A stretch of 64,000 nucleotides of DNA from the NCBI RefSeq assembly GCF_002802865.1, contig NZ_PGLQ01000002.1, positions 220,110 through 284,109 of the forward strand, read 5' to 3'. Positions within the stretch are counted from its first letter, which is position 1. Each line of letters begins with the position of its first letter. Origin of the DNA: Bifidobacterium scaligerum (GTDB lineage: Bacteria > Actinomycetota > Actinomycetes > Actinomycetales > Bifidobacteriaceae). Positions 46,138 through 54,712 of the stretch are shown here, in pieces. A model generated the notes under the pieces. The model saw nothing but the letters and a program-made list of their open reading frames with translations. It searched no databases and was not told where the DNA came from. Position numbers and translations under genes: made by a program.

Positions 46138-48720
46138 TCAGCCAACCGGAATGGCAAGTGATGCGGTACGACCGCCGTCGCTCACCGTGAGGCCGACAAC
46201 ATCACCAGGGGCGGCGGTTTCAGGAGCCTGTACTACAGCGAGCGCTTCACCATAGTAAGTGTCCGTCACGCCGGTCACGAAACTGCCGGTATTATAGGGG
46301 GCCGCACAACCGAAACCAAGCAGGATGCCGCCCTTGACCGACGCGCGCAACGTGCCTCGTTCAAGGGGTTTGGTAATGCCGTGCTCATCGGTGTACCGTA
46401 CACGTACAAAAGCAAGATGCCCGGGAGCGACGGTTACCGGTTCGTTGGCGGCGACTGGCCCAGCATGACCGTTACCGCACGATCTGCCGGCACCCGACCA
46501 CTCGACTTCGGCGGCCAGCATAGTATGTTCGGACGCACTGGTCAGTGACGTACGCCCGATTTCATGGCCGGAAGCATCGTAGGAGACCGCTTCGATTATG
46601 CCCGGCCGCCAAACGACTGCGAATAGCGCGAGGCAGGTATCGTTCAGTTCCTTGCGATCCACTTCCTTGCCGTTGATCAGCAATGCCACCGATGCGGCGC
46701 GCGCGTACACTTCAACATTGGCTTTGGCTCCCTCGCAGCCGTTCCAGCTCCACGAATCGCGGGCACCGGTCATCTTCCACGAACTGGGCGAATGCTTGCG
46801 ATCGGTATGATTGACCGGGCTGACGGCAATGTACGGACCGGGTTCAGCTTCCAACGCCACACGGGTATACAGCGCCTCGCCGAGCGGTTTGCCAGTCAAA
46901 TCGAGGCGTCCGGACCCTGCGGTCAGCCAGCCGAATTCAATGTTCAGACTGGCGTAATCCTCATACTCCCAAGCGCCTACGCCGGCTTCACCAAGATAAT
47001 CGATTCCGGACCATACAAAGTCGCCGATAAGACGCGGATTGTTTTTGACGAATTCACGGAACCGGTAGGCGTCACTGCAGAAGGTCTCAGAACCGAGGAT
47101 GAGCCGGTCCGGGTACTTCTTCAAATCATGGGCGTACCGTTTGATGCCGTAATTGTAGCCCGCAATGTCCATCCGTGCGAAGGCATCGCGCGTAACCCAA
47201 TCGCACATGGGCAGAGTGGCCATGGTTTTCATGAAACCGGCACCGAGTTTGCTGGTCATGGCATTGAAGAACTCACTGCCGACAACGTTGCGCTTGTGCA
47301 CCATTTTCCCGGCGGCGCGACGCTTTTGCGCGACTGCGGCTTCTTTGGCGGCTTTGTTGTCCGAAAACTGACCGATGCCGATGGACGTGAGGAAATTAAA
47401 GAAGATGTTGATGCCGCAGGTCACCGGACGGATCGGGTCGAGGCGGTGCAGAAAGTCGGTCATGTCGCCGGCGAGCGCAATTCCGCGCTTTTGGGCGGTC
47501 TCCCCCACCTCGTTGCCGGTGGAGTACATGATGACACTCGGATGGTTGCGGTCCTTGACGACCATATCCGTCAGGTCGGCCTTCCACCACTGGTCGAAGT
47601 AATCCACGTAGTCGTGTTGGGTTTTATGGATGTACCAGTGGTCGATGTATTCGTCCATGACGAGCATGCCGAGCCGGTCGGCCGCGTCGAGCAGGGCCTT
47701 GGAGCAGGGATTATGGGCGGAACGGATGGCGTTGTAGCCATTGGCTTTCAGCAAGGCGATTTTGCGTTCTTCGGCATCCGCATAGGCGCAGGCGCCGAGT
47801 ATGCCGTTGTCGTGATGGATGCAGGCACCTTGGACGATGACGCGCTTGCCGTTGATGGTAAGACCGTCACGTCCCCAGGCAAGTTCGCGGATACCGAACG
47901 TGACGTCTGTTGCGTCGGTGATGGTTGGATCAGTGGCGGAAACGTAAGCAATGTGCGCGGCGTACAGGTTCGGTTCGTCCGGCGACCACAGGCGGGCGCC
48001 CGGAATATCGAGGGTGATGGTGGCTTTGTGCTCGCCGTCAGCAACCGTTTGAGGGGGCGACTGGATGGTATCGCCGGAAGTATTGGAATAGTCATCTCCG
48101 GTCACGTCGAACGTGCCGGCGCTTACCGTTGGGAGTTGCTCAATAGCGATGGAAACTGCACCGGGGGCGGTGGTTTCTACAGTGAATTCGACTTGTGCCG
48201 GCTCGGTGCCATTCGGTGAGCCTGAGCCGATGGAAACGGTGCGTACGGATACGCCGTCGAGCTGAATGTGATCGTGTGGGGCGATCCATAGCGTCACCGG
48301 ACGATAGATGCCGGCACCGGAGTACCAGCGGGAGTTGGGCTGGTCGGCGTTGCGCGCGATGACCCGGATCTCGTTCTCTCGGCCAACGATGAATCGGTCG
48401 GTCACGTCCACTGTGAAGTTCGTGTACCCGTACGGGCGGAATATGGCCTGTTCGCCGTTGATCCAGACTTCGGCATTGTGATACACGCCTTCGAATTCGA
48501 GAATCATCGTCCGGCCGGCAAGCTCAGGGCCGGGGGTGAACCGACGCACGTATTCATAGTCCCTGCCCTCGAACCATCCGGAGTTCACCCCACTGACCGC
48601 AAGCGGGGTGCGCGCCTCGCTGATCATCGCGTCATGCGGAAGCGTCACCGGAACAAACGCTTCATCCGAGACGTCGAGATGGCGGTAAGACCAATCGTGA
48701 TTGAATTCGATGGCGTGCAT
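46138..48720 (-). CDS. GH2 glycoside hydrolase, beta-galactosidase-like
   Basis: Retaining glycosidase of 860 aa without a signal peptide, so cytoplasmic. Jelly-roll sugar-binding domain (FEGVYHNAEVWINGE, RWYSGAGIYRPV), Ig-like domain, TIM barrel with acid/base Glu in MYSTGNEVGE (about 404) and nucleophile Glu in LILGSETFCSDAYRF (about 545), then C-terminal Ig-like domains (DUF4982 type). It may be beta-galactosidase, beta-glucuronidase or a related exo-activity; motif context favours beta-galactosidase. It has its own 360-bp upstream region containing the GH3 terminator and an inverted repeat, so it may be separately controlled from the GH43-GtrA-GH3 genes. Confidence 0.87.
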   Translation of the reverse strand: MHAIEFNHDWSYRHLDVSDEAFVPVTLPHDAMISEARTPLAVSGVNSGWFEGRDYEYVRRFTPGPELAGRTMILEFEGVYHNAEVWINGEQAIFRPYGYTNFTVDVTDRFIVGRENEIRVIARNADQPNSRWYSGAGIYRPVTLWIAPHDHIQLDGVSVRTVSIGSGSPNGTEPAQVEFTVETTAPGAVSIAIEQLPTVSAGTFDVTGDDYSNTSGDTIQSPPQTVADGEHKATITLDIPGARLWSPDEPNLYAAHIAYVSATDPTITDATDVTFGIRELAWGRDGLTINGKRVIVQGACIHHDNGILGACAYADAEERKIALLKANGYNAIRSAHNPCSKALLDAADRLGMLVMDEYIDHWYIHKTQHDYVDYFDQWWKADLTDMVVKDRNHPSVIMYSTGNEVGETAQKRGIALAGDMTDFLHRLDPIRPVTCGINIFFNFLTSIGIGQFSDNKAAKEAAVAQKRRAAGKMVHKRNVVGSEFFNAMTSKLGAGFMKTMATLPMCDWVTRDAFARMDIAGYNYGIKRYAHDLKKYPDRLILGSETFCSDAYRFREFVKNNPRLIGDFVWSGIDYLGEAGVGAWEYEDYASLNIEFGWLTAGSGRLDLTGKPLGEALYTRVALEAEPGPYIAVSPVNHTDRKHSPSSWKMTGARDSWSWNGCEGAKANVEVYARAASVALLINGKEVDRKELNDTCLALFAVVWRPGIIEAVSYDASGHEIGRTSLTSASEHTMLAAEVEWSGAGRSCGNGHAGPVAANEPVTVAPGHLAFVRVRYTDEHGITKPLERGTLRASVKGGILLGFGCAAPYNTGSFVTGVTDTYYGEALAVVQAPETAAPGDVVGLTVSDGGRTASLAIPVG

Positions 48721-48747
48721 GAGGGCTTTCGTTTTCTCTATGTTCTA

Positions 48748-48783
48748 CACAGTGTCGAATACGGCGGCATATTACACACTGTG
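48748..48783. promoter_or_regulatory. Inverted repeat upstream of the GH2 gene
   Basis: CACAGTGT (48748-48755) and ACACTGTG (48776-48783), 28 nt upstream of the start. The symmetry and location suit a sugar-responsive repressor site; no hexamer pair with normal spacing could be assigned, so the promoter is not marked. Confidence 0.35.
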
Positions 48784-48915
48784 GTCAATTGCTCATGATG
48801 CGGGGATATAGAACAGCATATTCGCGCCAATCCATAATACTTCTAATACCCCGCAAACCGCAGCAGCGAAAAGTCCTCCTGCGGCAGACCGTTTCAATAT
48901 GGTCCACAGCGTGAA

Positions 48916-48958
48916 GCGGCCGGGACAGGTGCCCGGAGGAAACACCCATCCCGGCCGC
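48916..48958 (-). terminator. GC-rich hairpin after the GH3 gene
   Basis: GCGGCCGGGA (48916-48925) pairs with TCCCGGCCGC (48949-48958). It lies 124 bp after the GH3 stop and probably ends the glycosidase operon. Apart from this and the inverted repeat the gap 48721-49081 is empty. Confidence 0.6.
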
Positions 48959-49081
48959 AACCGGAGGAAGAGGAGAAGGATAGAGCATCAAGCAGGTTAT
49001 CAGGCCAAATGCAGAGGCATATCGACTGTCAACCTATGCTCCTTGTTGAAAAACCGATTTGTTCTAAGTAGTGGATTAACC

Positions 49082-52000
49082 TCACTTTCCGCTTCTTTTG
49101 CTCTTATAATTTTCAGGGTGAAGTTTCTCGTCCTTGGCTCGGCGCAGAGTCATAATGACTCCTAGTACTACACCAGCTGCAACAATCGCATCCACAGCAT
49201 ATACTCCAAGACGCCACGGTGAAGTTCGGTAATACATCTTTCCACCGGGAACGAGATTATTGGTCTGTGCGGAGTTGGCCATAGTGTATAGCGTATTTTT
49301 CACCGCACGACGAAGTGCGGCCTTGCCTGTAGCTGTGCCGGTTGACGTGTATTTGCCCGGGCTCAGCGTCTTGTCAATCATATGCTGATCAACGCCGGCA
49401 CGCACCATACGGTTCACCGCAACATTGTCGTGCGGGCCGTTGCCTTGATCGTAATCAGTGATGACAAATCCTTGGAAGCCCCACTCGTTGCGCAGCACAT
49501 TCGTCATCAGGTTGTAGTCATATGCAGTCCACAAACCACCGATGCCCGACCAACCGCTGGTCATCATACAATCAGCAGCCCGCATGGTCTTCGTGGATAC
49601 GGTGCCCTTGTCATCGGAAATATACTTGATGGTTTTCTTCGCTTCCTTAACCGCGATCTCAAACGGCTTCAAGTAAATCTCGCGTACAGTCTGTTCTGTA
49701 GCCCATGAAGATGGAATCCAAGAGCGCCATTCTTCTTGCTCGATCATGGCGAAATGCTTGAGTGCACAATACGTACCTTTATCGCCAGCACCAGAGATAA
49801 CCTGCGCGGCCATCTTACCGGAAACCAACGGATCCTCGGAATAGTATTCGTAATTGCGACCCGAGAACGCGGACCAATGCATGTTCACCGCAGGTGCGTA
49901 CCAACCACCACCATTTATGAAGTAGTTTTCCTCTCCGACTGCGGAGCCCATTGCATAGGCGAGCTTGACATTGAAGGTTTGCGCCATAGTCGTCTCCGAT
50001 GGGAATGAGCAGGCATTCACCCAACTGTTGCCGGAGTTGTCGTTCAGCGCTAACCCCTGAGGGCCATCATGTTCGGACGTGGCCGGCTTGCCCACGGAAT
50101 CAAGTTCACCAGATGCATAACCGTTGGCGAACAGCGCAAGGTTAATCTGATCGTCGTTATAGTCAAGCTGATCAAGGAGATTGTCCCACCGCTTGTCGTA
50201 ATAGCTTAATCCTCGCATGTTTGACATGGTTAAGCCGTTGTCTTTGCCAGATGCGGGCGCATCTTTCTCAGCGACGTAGACTTTGCTGTCTTTGTCGTTG
50301 CCGATGGTCGGATCATTATCTTCGTCCCATTCACCATTGCCGAAATTCTCGCTAGTGGCATACCCGTAATCCAGCCACTTCTTGACAGTGTCACTGGCTT
50401 GCCGCGTTTCGTCGGTGGGTGCGGAAGGCTGCGTATTGTTCCAATCGGCGCGGGTAAGGATGGTGACATCGTGACCAACCGAACTATCGGTCATGTACTG
50501 GTTGGCATGTTCAAACTGATTCGACGCGGCAACATATGTTGCATTAGGATTCTCTTCAGTCCGAGCCGGCGTATCTGTCGTCGTGCCATCATCTTTGAGT
50601 TGCGACTGCGCGGTCTTCTCGGATTCGCGAATATTGCCGTCCTTGCCGTTGTACCAGACTGTTTCAGCGATATTGGTTGTACGCTCATCGAGGACATCAT
50701 GACTGTCGGCGCGCAGAGTAATGGCATAGTCACCCTTTTCCAACACATAGGAGCCGGTGGTGCCATTACCATTGGCATGCGTATAGCAGTAAGACGCCAT
50801 ATCCTCTTTATCAAAGGTCAGGGTGACGGTTTCAGACGCGCCAGGCTGTAATTCTTCGGTCTTGCCAAAGGCAATAAGGTTAGCCGTCGGCTTTTCGATG
50901 GAATTGTCAACATCGAACTGCGTATAGGGTGCTTTATAGTAAAGCTGCACAACCTCCTTACCGGCCACATCACCGGTATTCGTCACCGAAACGTCAACCG
51001 TGATGTCATTACCGGAATCATCATATTTGACAATTTCCTGTTTGAAGGTGGTGTACGACAAACCATAACCGAACGGATATACCACACCGTTATCGCGGTT
51101 ATAGTAAGAGTCAGCTTCTCCCGCTGGCAGGTTTGAGGATGTGAAATATCCTACATCAGAAGCGGTTTCATACCAGCGATACCCCATATACACACCTTCT
51201 TCGTACTCACGGAAGGGTGCTTTAAATTCCGCACCGCCAAGATACTGAGCCAGCCAAATGTTTCTGGTATAGCTGGTGTTTTCATAATCCGACATGCCTG
51301 TGCCATTATCGAAATTGGCATATGTTGGACCGGTGGTCAGATCGGCAACGAACGTATCAACCGTACGTCCTGACGGGTTGACCGTACCATTGAGGATTTT
51401 GCCAAGCGATTTGAAACCGAGTGCACCAGGAGTGGCAATTTGCAGAATCGCGTTAATCTGATTGTCATCCTGCAATTCAGGAACCTGCATAGTGTTTGTC
51501 GAATTCAATACGACAACCACGTGTTTGCAGTTTGTTTTCGCGTAGTCGAGCATGTTACGCTCCGCTTGCGTCAATGCAAGTTCATGTGGGGTTCCATCCT
51601 CATACTCCAACGAATACAGGTCGCCGCCCTCGCCGGAAACACGTCCGATGAATACGATGCCGACCGTATCCTTGCAAGTTGACGCCACCGATTTCAAATC
51701 AGCAACATCGTATTCGGTAATGTTCAGCCCACTGCCAAGAAAAGCCGTCTTCCCGCCTTCACCACTGGACGCCTTCGGTGCTACTTCGATAGTGGCGGCC
51801 TTTTTCATCGCGTCCACAAATTTGGTGTTCACGTTGTTGAAGGCTTCCGTGATGCCTTTTTCCGCACTGTAAACGTAATCGGAAGATGTATTGGTGCTGC
51901 CCGATCCGGAACCGCTCATCACCGGATTGAGATAACGATAGCCCATAGGCGTAACCGCTGTGGTTGATTTGAGCGGCAACGTGCCATCGTTCTTCAACAA

Positions 52001-52282
52001 CACTTCACCTTCATCGGCAATCTGTTCGGCAATCACCGCACTGTTCTTTAACGCTTCTTCGGAATTGGAAGCATCAAAATCGTAATAAGAAGCGTTCCAC
52101 CCCGAAGTTCCCTTGGGATTGGAATATGCTTTCGCTCCCTTACCGAGGAATGCGTCCAGTGACGGGGTGAAATAGTTGGTGACAACGGTCAGTGCAACCG
52201 CAAAAATCACGAACACCGACATGATCGGGATGACGATGGCACGGAATATTCCTCCGCGCATCCTGAGTTTCTTCTGCTTCAT
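49082..52282 (-). CDS. Membrane-anchored GH3 glycoside hydrolase with permuted domain order
   Basis: Protein of 1066 aa. TM1 (about 13-36) at the N-terminus; then the (alpha/beta)6 sandwich normally C-terminal in GH3 (VLLKNDGTLPL, FIGRVSGEGGDLYSLEY with candidate acid/base Glu at about 218, NPSGRTVDT, YPFGYGLSYTTF), a fibronectin-III-like domain (VTNTGDVAGKEVVQLYY), a linker, and only then the TIM barrel (SEHDGPQGL, ALKHFAMIEQE, GFVITDYDQGNGPHD with candidate nucleophile Asp at about 943); TM2 (about 1027-1047) and a basic tail. Such reversed GH3 proteins are known in gut Firmicutes and bifidobacteria, but two membrane anchors are unusual. Substrate unknown; neighbours suggest arabinose- or galactose-containing glycans. 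Confidence 0.88.
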   Translation of the reverse strand: MKQKKLRMRGGIFRAIVIPIMSVFVIFAVALTVVTNYFTPSLDAFLGKGAKAYSNPKGTSGWNASYYDFDASNSEEALKNSAVIAEQIADEGEVLLKNDGTLPLKSTTAVTPMGYRYLNPVMSGSGSGSTNTSSDYVYSAEKGITEAFNNVNTKFVDAMKKAATIEVAPKASSGEGGKTAFLGSGLNITEYDVADLKSVASTCKDTVGIVFIGRVSGEGGDLYSLEYEDGTPHELALTQAERNMLDYAKTNCKHVVVVLNSTNTMQVPELQDDNQINAILQIATPGALGFKSLGKILNGTVNPSGRTVDTFVADLTTGPTYANFDNGTGMSDYENTSYTRNIWLAQYLGGAEFKAPFREYEEGVYMGYRWYETASDVGYFTSSNLPAGEADSYYNRDNGVVYPFGYGLSYTTFKQEIVKYDDSGNDITVDVSVTNTGDVAGKEVVQLYYKAPYTQFDVDNSIEKPTANLIAFGKTEELQPGASETVTLTFDKEDMASYCYTHANGNGTTGSYVLEKGDYAITLRADSHDVLDERTTNIAETVWYNGKDGNIRESEKTAQSQLKDDGTTTDTPARTEENPNATYVAASNQFEHANQYMTDSSVGHDVTILTRADWNNTQPSAPTDETRQASDTVKKWLDYGYATSENFGNGEWDEDNDPTIGNDKDSKVYVAEKDAPASGKDNGLTMSNMRGLSYYDKRWDNLLDQLDYNDDQINLALFANGYASGELDSVGKPATSEHDGPQGLALNDNSGNSWVNACSFPSETTMAQTFNVKLAYAMGSAVGEENYFINGGGWYAPAVNMHWSAFSGRNYEYYSEDPLVSGKMAAQVISGAGDKGTYCALKHFAMIEQEEWRSWIPSSWATEQTVREIYLKPFEIAVKEAKKTIKYISDDKGTVSTKTMRAADCMMTSGWSGIGGLWTAYDYNLMTNVLRNEWGFQGFVITDYDQGNGPHDNVAVNRMVRAGVDQHMIDKTLSPGKYTSTGTATGKAALRRAVKNTLYTMANSAQTNNLVPGGKMYYRTSPWRLGVYAVDAIVAAGVVLGVIMTLRRAKDEKLHPENYKSKRSGK

Positions 52283-52337
52283 TGCATATCTCCTTTACTT
52301 GTGTGAAATACGGTGTCACCGAGCAATAGAGCCCGAT

Positions 52338-52994
52338 TTATCGCTGCTTGAAAATCAGTTTCATGATTGGGTAGAAGACCCAGAACGAGAGGGTGCAGTT
52401 GATGATCATGGTGATGAGGTCGGCGGCGGTGGCACCGGCTCCTCCACCCATCACGTTGATGCACCATCCGTAAAGCGGGGCTTTGTACAGGCCTTGCAGG
52501 GCGGCTGCGCCGATGGTGATGATCACGTAGGCGAGCACATACCAAGCTGCGGCCTTCCATACGCTGCCGGTGGATTTGAAGGTCACTTTGCGCTGGGTGA
52601 TGAAGTTGATCACCTGCGCGATGGCCATCGTCAGTTCCACGGCCAGGAAGTAGGCCAATCCGCCGCCGCCCGCGATGCCGGCCGCATCGGTGGTGCCGAT
52701 GGCTCCGGCGGCATAGTCGAACACGTAGTATGCGCTGCCGTCGAAATTATGACCGACTGGAAGCACTTGGAAACTCGTAGCGACCAACGGGGTCAGACCG
52801 AACAGCCATTTGAACACCGGCATCAATACCAGTTGCAGTACCGTGACCGCATTGCACACGATGAAGAACATGATGAATTCGGCGATGCCATGATGTTTGG
52901 CGTCGAATCGAGCCCAACCGCGCCGTATGGCGCCGACAGGCCCGCGTCCACCTACCGCCACCGTAGACTGTGCATCTTCATTGGCTGTTGTCAT
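52338..52994 (-). CDS. GtrA-family membrane protein
   Basis: Integral membrane protein of 218 aa with four TMs and the GtrA landmark INFITQRKVTFKST. GtrA proteins are proposed lipid-linked sugar flippases or their partners. Compared with short GtrA members it has an inserted extracytoplasmic loop (FDGSAYYVFDYAAGAIGTT). Its start overlaps the GH43 stop by 17 nt and it is 55 bp upstream of GH3, so the three are co-transcribed. No glycosyltransferase gene adjoins, so its role with two glycosidases is unclear. Confidence 0.83.
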   Translation of the reverse strand: MTTANEDAQSTVAVGGRGPVGAIRRGWARFDAKHHGIAEFIMFFIVCNAVTVLQLVLMPVFKWLFGLTPLVATSFQVLPVGHNFDGSAYYVFDYAAGAIGTTDAAGIAGGGGLAYFLAVELTMAIAQVINFITQRKVTFKSTGSVWKAAAWYVLAYVIITIGAAALQGLYKAPLYGWCINVMGGGAGATAADLITMIINCTLSFWVFYPIMKLIFKQR

Positions 52995-54588
52995 TGTTCA
53001 CCTCCTTGACCTGATCATGAACGAATTCAAACTCAAGAAAATCGATGGAACCGGAGCCGGTGTACCGCAAATACAGCGGACAGGAATGCATGTGGATTTC
53101 AACTGGTTTGTTTTGCGCACTCCCCGCCGTGGTTTCGATGCCGTTCGCCCCGTCCGCAGGAGGCAATGACGCTTCCGCCCGGAACGTCTGCCAGCCATCG
53201 GCCCTGTTGACGGTAATCGGCACCGTGGAGACAATAACCGAACCAGCCGGATCCAAGGAAACCACGAACGCTCCCTTGGCCCCTCCCCCGCCGCGATGCG
53301 CGCGAACAGTCGCCGAAATGCCGTTCAGAGGCCAAGAATTACCGCAATCAAAGTATTTGAATCCAGCCACCGCACCGTCACGCATGTTAGCGATGTACTG
53401 ACGGGCTGCAACCGGACCGGCTTCGGCCTTGGCGTCACGTTCGTCCTGTGTGAAATAGGGATGTGCGGCCAGCCGTCTGGCCGGATGCGAGCCGTCGTAC
53501 CGGCCGGCACCGTCCTTGCTCCATAGGTTGCAGGCGATGCGGGCCTCATACTTGCCGCTTCCCCGCAACGGCCCGCCATTCAAGCCACAACTCGTGACTT
53601 CGGCTTGAGCGAACCGCCATTCACCGGTTGCAGCATCAAACGTGGCGTCAAGCCGTTCGGCACAGGCCTGACGGGCGTAGGAGCTGCGATTGGTCTGGCG
53701 ATGGTAGAACGTGTAGAAATCATTGCCGATGCGCAGCATGCCACCGTGCGTGTTGCCGGTGTAGTTCGAGGCGCTGGATTCGTCGTCATGTCCAGGCAAA
53801 CCGACATCGCCTATGCTCACCAGCGTGCCGCCATAACGGAATCCGTCAGTCGGAGAATCGGAAACGGCATAACACAGCTCATGATTGAGCCGGGACGAGT
53901 ATACGAAGTAGTATTTGCCATCCCACTTGCGCATCGAAGAGGCTTCGAAGAACTCATGTCCCGCGAACGAACCGGGCCCGGTTTTAGGGAACAACAGTTG
54001 TTCAGGCGTGCGAATGGTCACCATGTCAGATTCCAGTTCGAGCACATAACCACCGTCGAAGCCCAGTGAGCGGAAACCGGTGACCGCGGCGGGCACGGGA
54101 GTGTAAAAACCGGAGTACAGATAGACACGGCCGTCATCATCCACGAACACGCCCGGGTCGAAGGGGAAGGAATCGCCTTTGCGTCGCCCCCAAATCGTGC
54201 CGTCCGTGTAATGCACATGCCCATAGAACTCGTACGGGCCGGCGGGCGAATCAGCCACCGCCACGCCCATCAGCCCCCAGAAATCAAAGGCATAGTACAG
54301 GTAGTAGCGGCCGTCAGGGCCAACTGTCACATCCGGGGCGAACAGGAGCCGCAGACCGAAACTGTTCTTGGGATCCTGACGCTTGCGGTAGATCACACCC
54401 TCATAACGCCAGTCAGACAGGTCATCCACTGGCGCGGACCAGCAGACATAGTCGTTGACGCAGAACATCGGAGCGCCGAAACGGTCATGCGAACCGTAGA
54501 TGTACACGCGATCACCGAACACGTACGGCTCGGCATCGGGGATGTACTCCCCTGCCGGAAGATACGGGTTGAAGGCCTGACGTTCCAC
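52978..54588 (-). CDS. GH43 glycoside hydrolase (arabinofuranosidase/xylosidase type)
   Basis: Inverting five-bladed beta-propeller glycosidase of 536 aa, no signal peptide. Candidate catalytic residues are Asp in YIPDAEPYVFGD (about 18), Asp in FPFDPGVFVDDDG (about 144) and Glu in GHEFFEASSMRK (about 215). The C-terminal 130 residues look like a beta-sandwich carbohydrate-binding domain of CBM6 type. Activity on arabinose, xylose or galactose side chains cannot be settled. It is the first gene of the GH43-GtrA-GH3 operon, 125 bp downstream of the AgrC-like kinase gene. Confidence 0.85.
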   Translation of the reverse strand: MERQAFNPYLPAGEYIPDAEPYVFGDRVYIYGSHDRFGAPMFCVNDYVCWSAPVDDLSDWRYEGVIYRKRQDPKNSFGLRLLFAPDVTVGPDGRYYLYYAFDFWGLMGVAVADSPAGPYEFYGHVHYTDGTIWGRRKGDSFPFDPGVFVDDDGRVYLYSGFYTPVPAAVTGFRSLGFDGGYVLELESDMVTIRTPEQLLFPKTGPGSFAGHEFFEASSMRKWDGKYYFVYSSRLNHELCYAVSDSPTDGFRYGGTLVSIGDVGLPGHDDESSASNYTGNTHGGMLRIGNDFYTFYHRQTNRSSYARQACAERLDATFDAATGEWRFAQAEVTSCGLNGGPLRGSGKYEARIACNLWSKDGAGRYDGSHPARRLAAHPYFTQDERDAKAEAGPVAARQYIANMRDGAVAGFKYFDCGNSWPLNGISATVRAHRGGGGAKGAFVVSLDPAGSVIVSTVPITVNRADGWQTFRAEASLPPADGANGIETTAGSAQNKPVEIHMHSCPLYLRYTGSGSIDFLEFEFVHDQVKEVNNDNSQ

Positions 54589-54681
54589 GATGCGCTCCCT
54601 GTCGAGTCCGAAGATGCAACGGATTCAGCAATGAATCTTGATGATTCCATCATCGGGGAAATGACGGCTCAGGAAAGGGCA

Positions 54682-54711
54682 ATTGCACGAACGGTTGGCT
54701 TATTGCACGAA
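54682..54711 (-). promoter_or_regulatory. 10-bp direct repeat upstream of the glycosidase operon (candidate LytTR site)
   Basis: On the minus strand TTCGTGCAAT occurs twice (54702-54711 and 54682-54691), start to start 20 bp, directly behind the kinase stop and about 95 bp before GH43. LytTR regulators bind pairs of direct repeats about two helical turns apart, and a LytTR gene lies just upstream. The link is inference. Confidence 0.4.
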
Positions 54712-54712
54712 A

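Noticed and set aside
46792..48219. 475-codon plus-strand frame opposite the GH2 gene
   Set aside because: Shadow frame; the GH2 motifs and catalytic residues on the minus strand account for the region.
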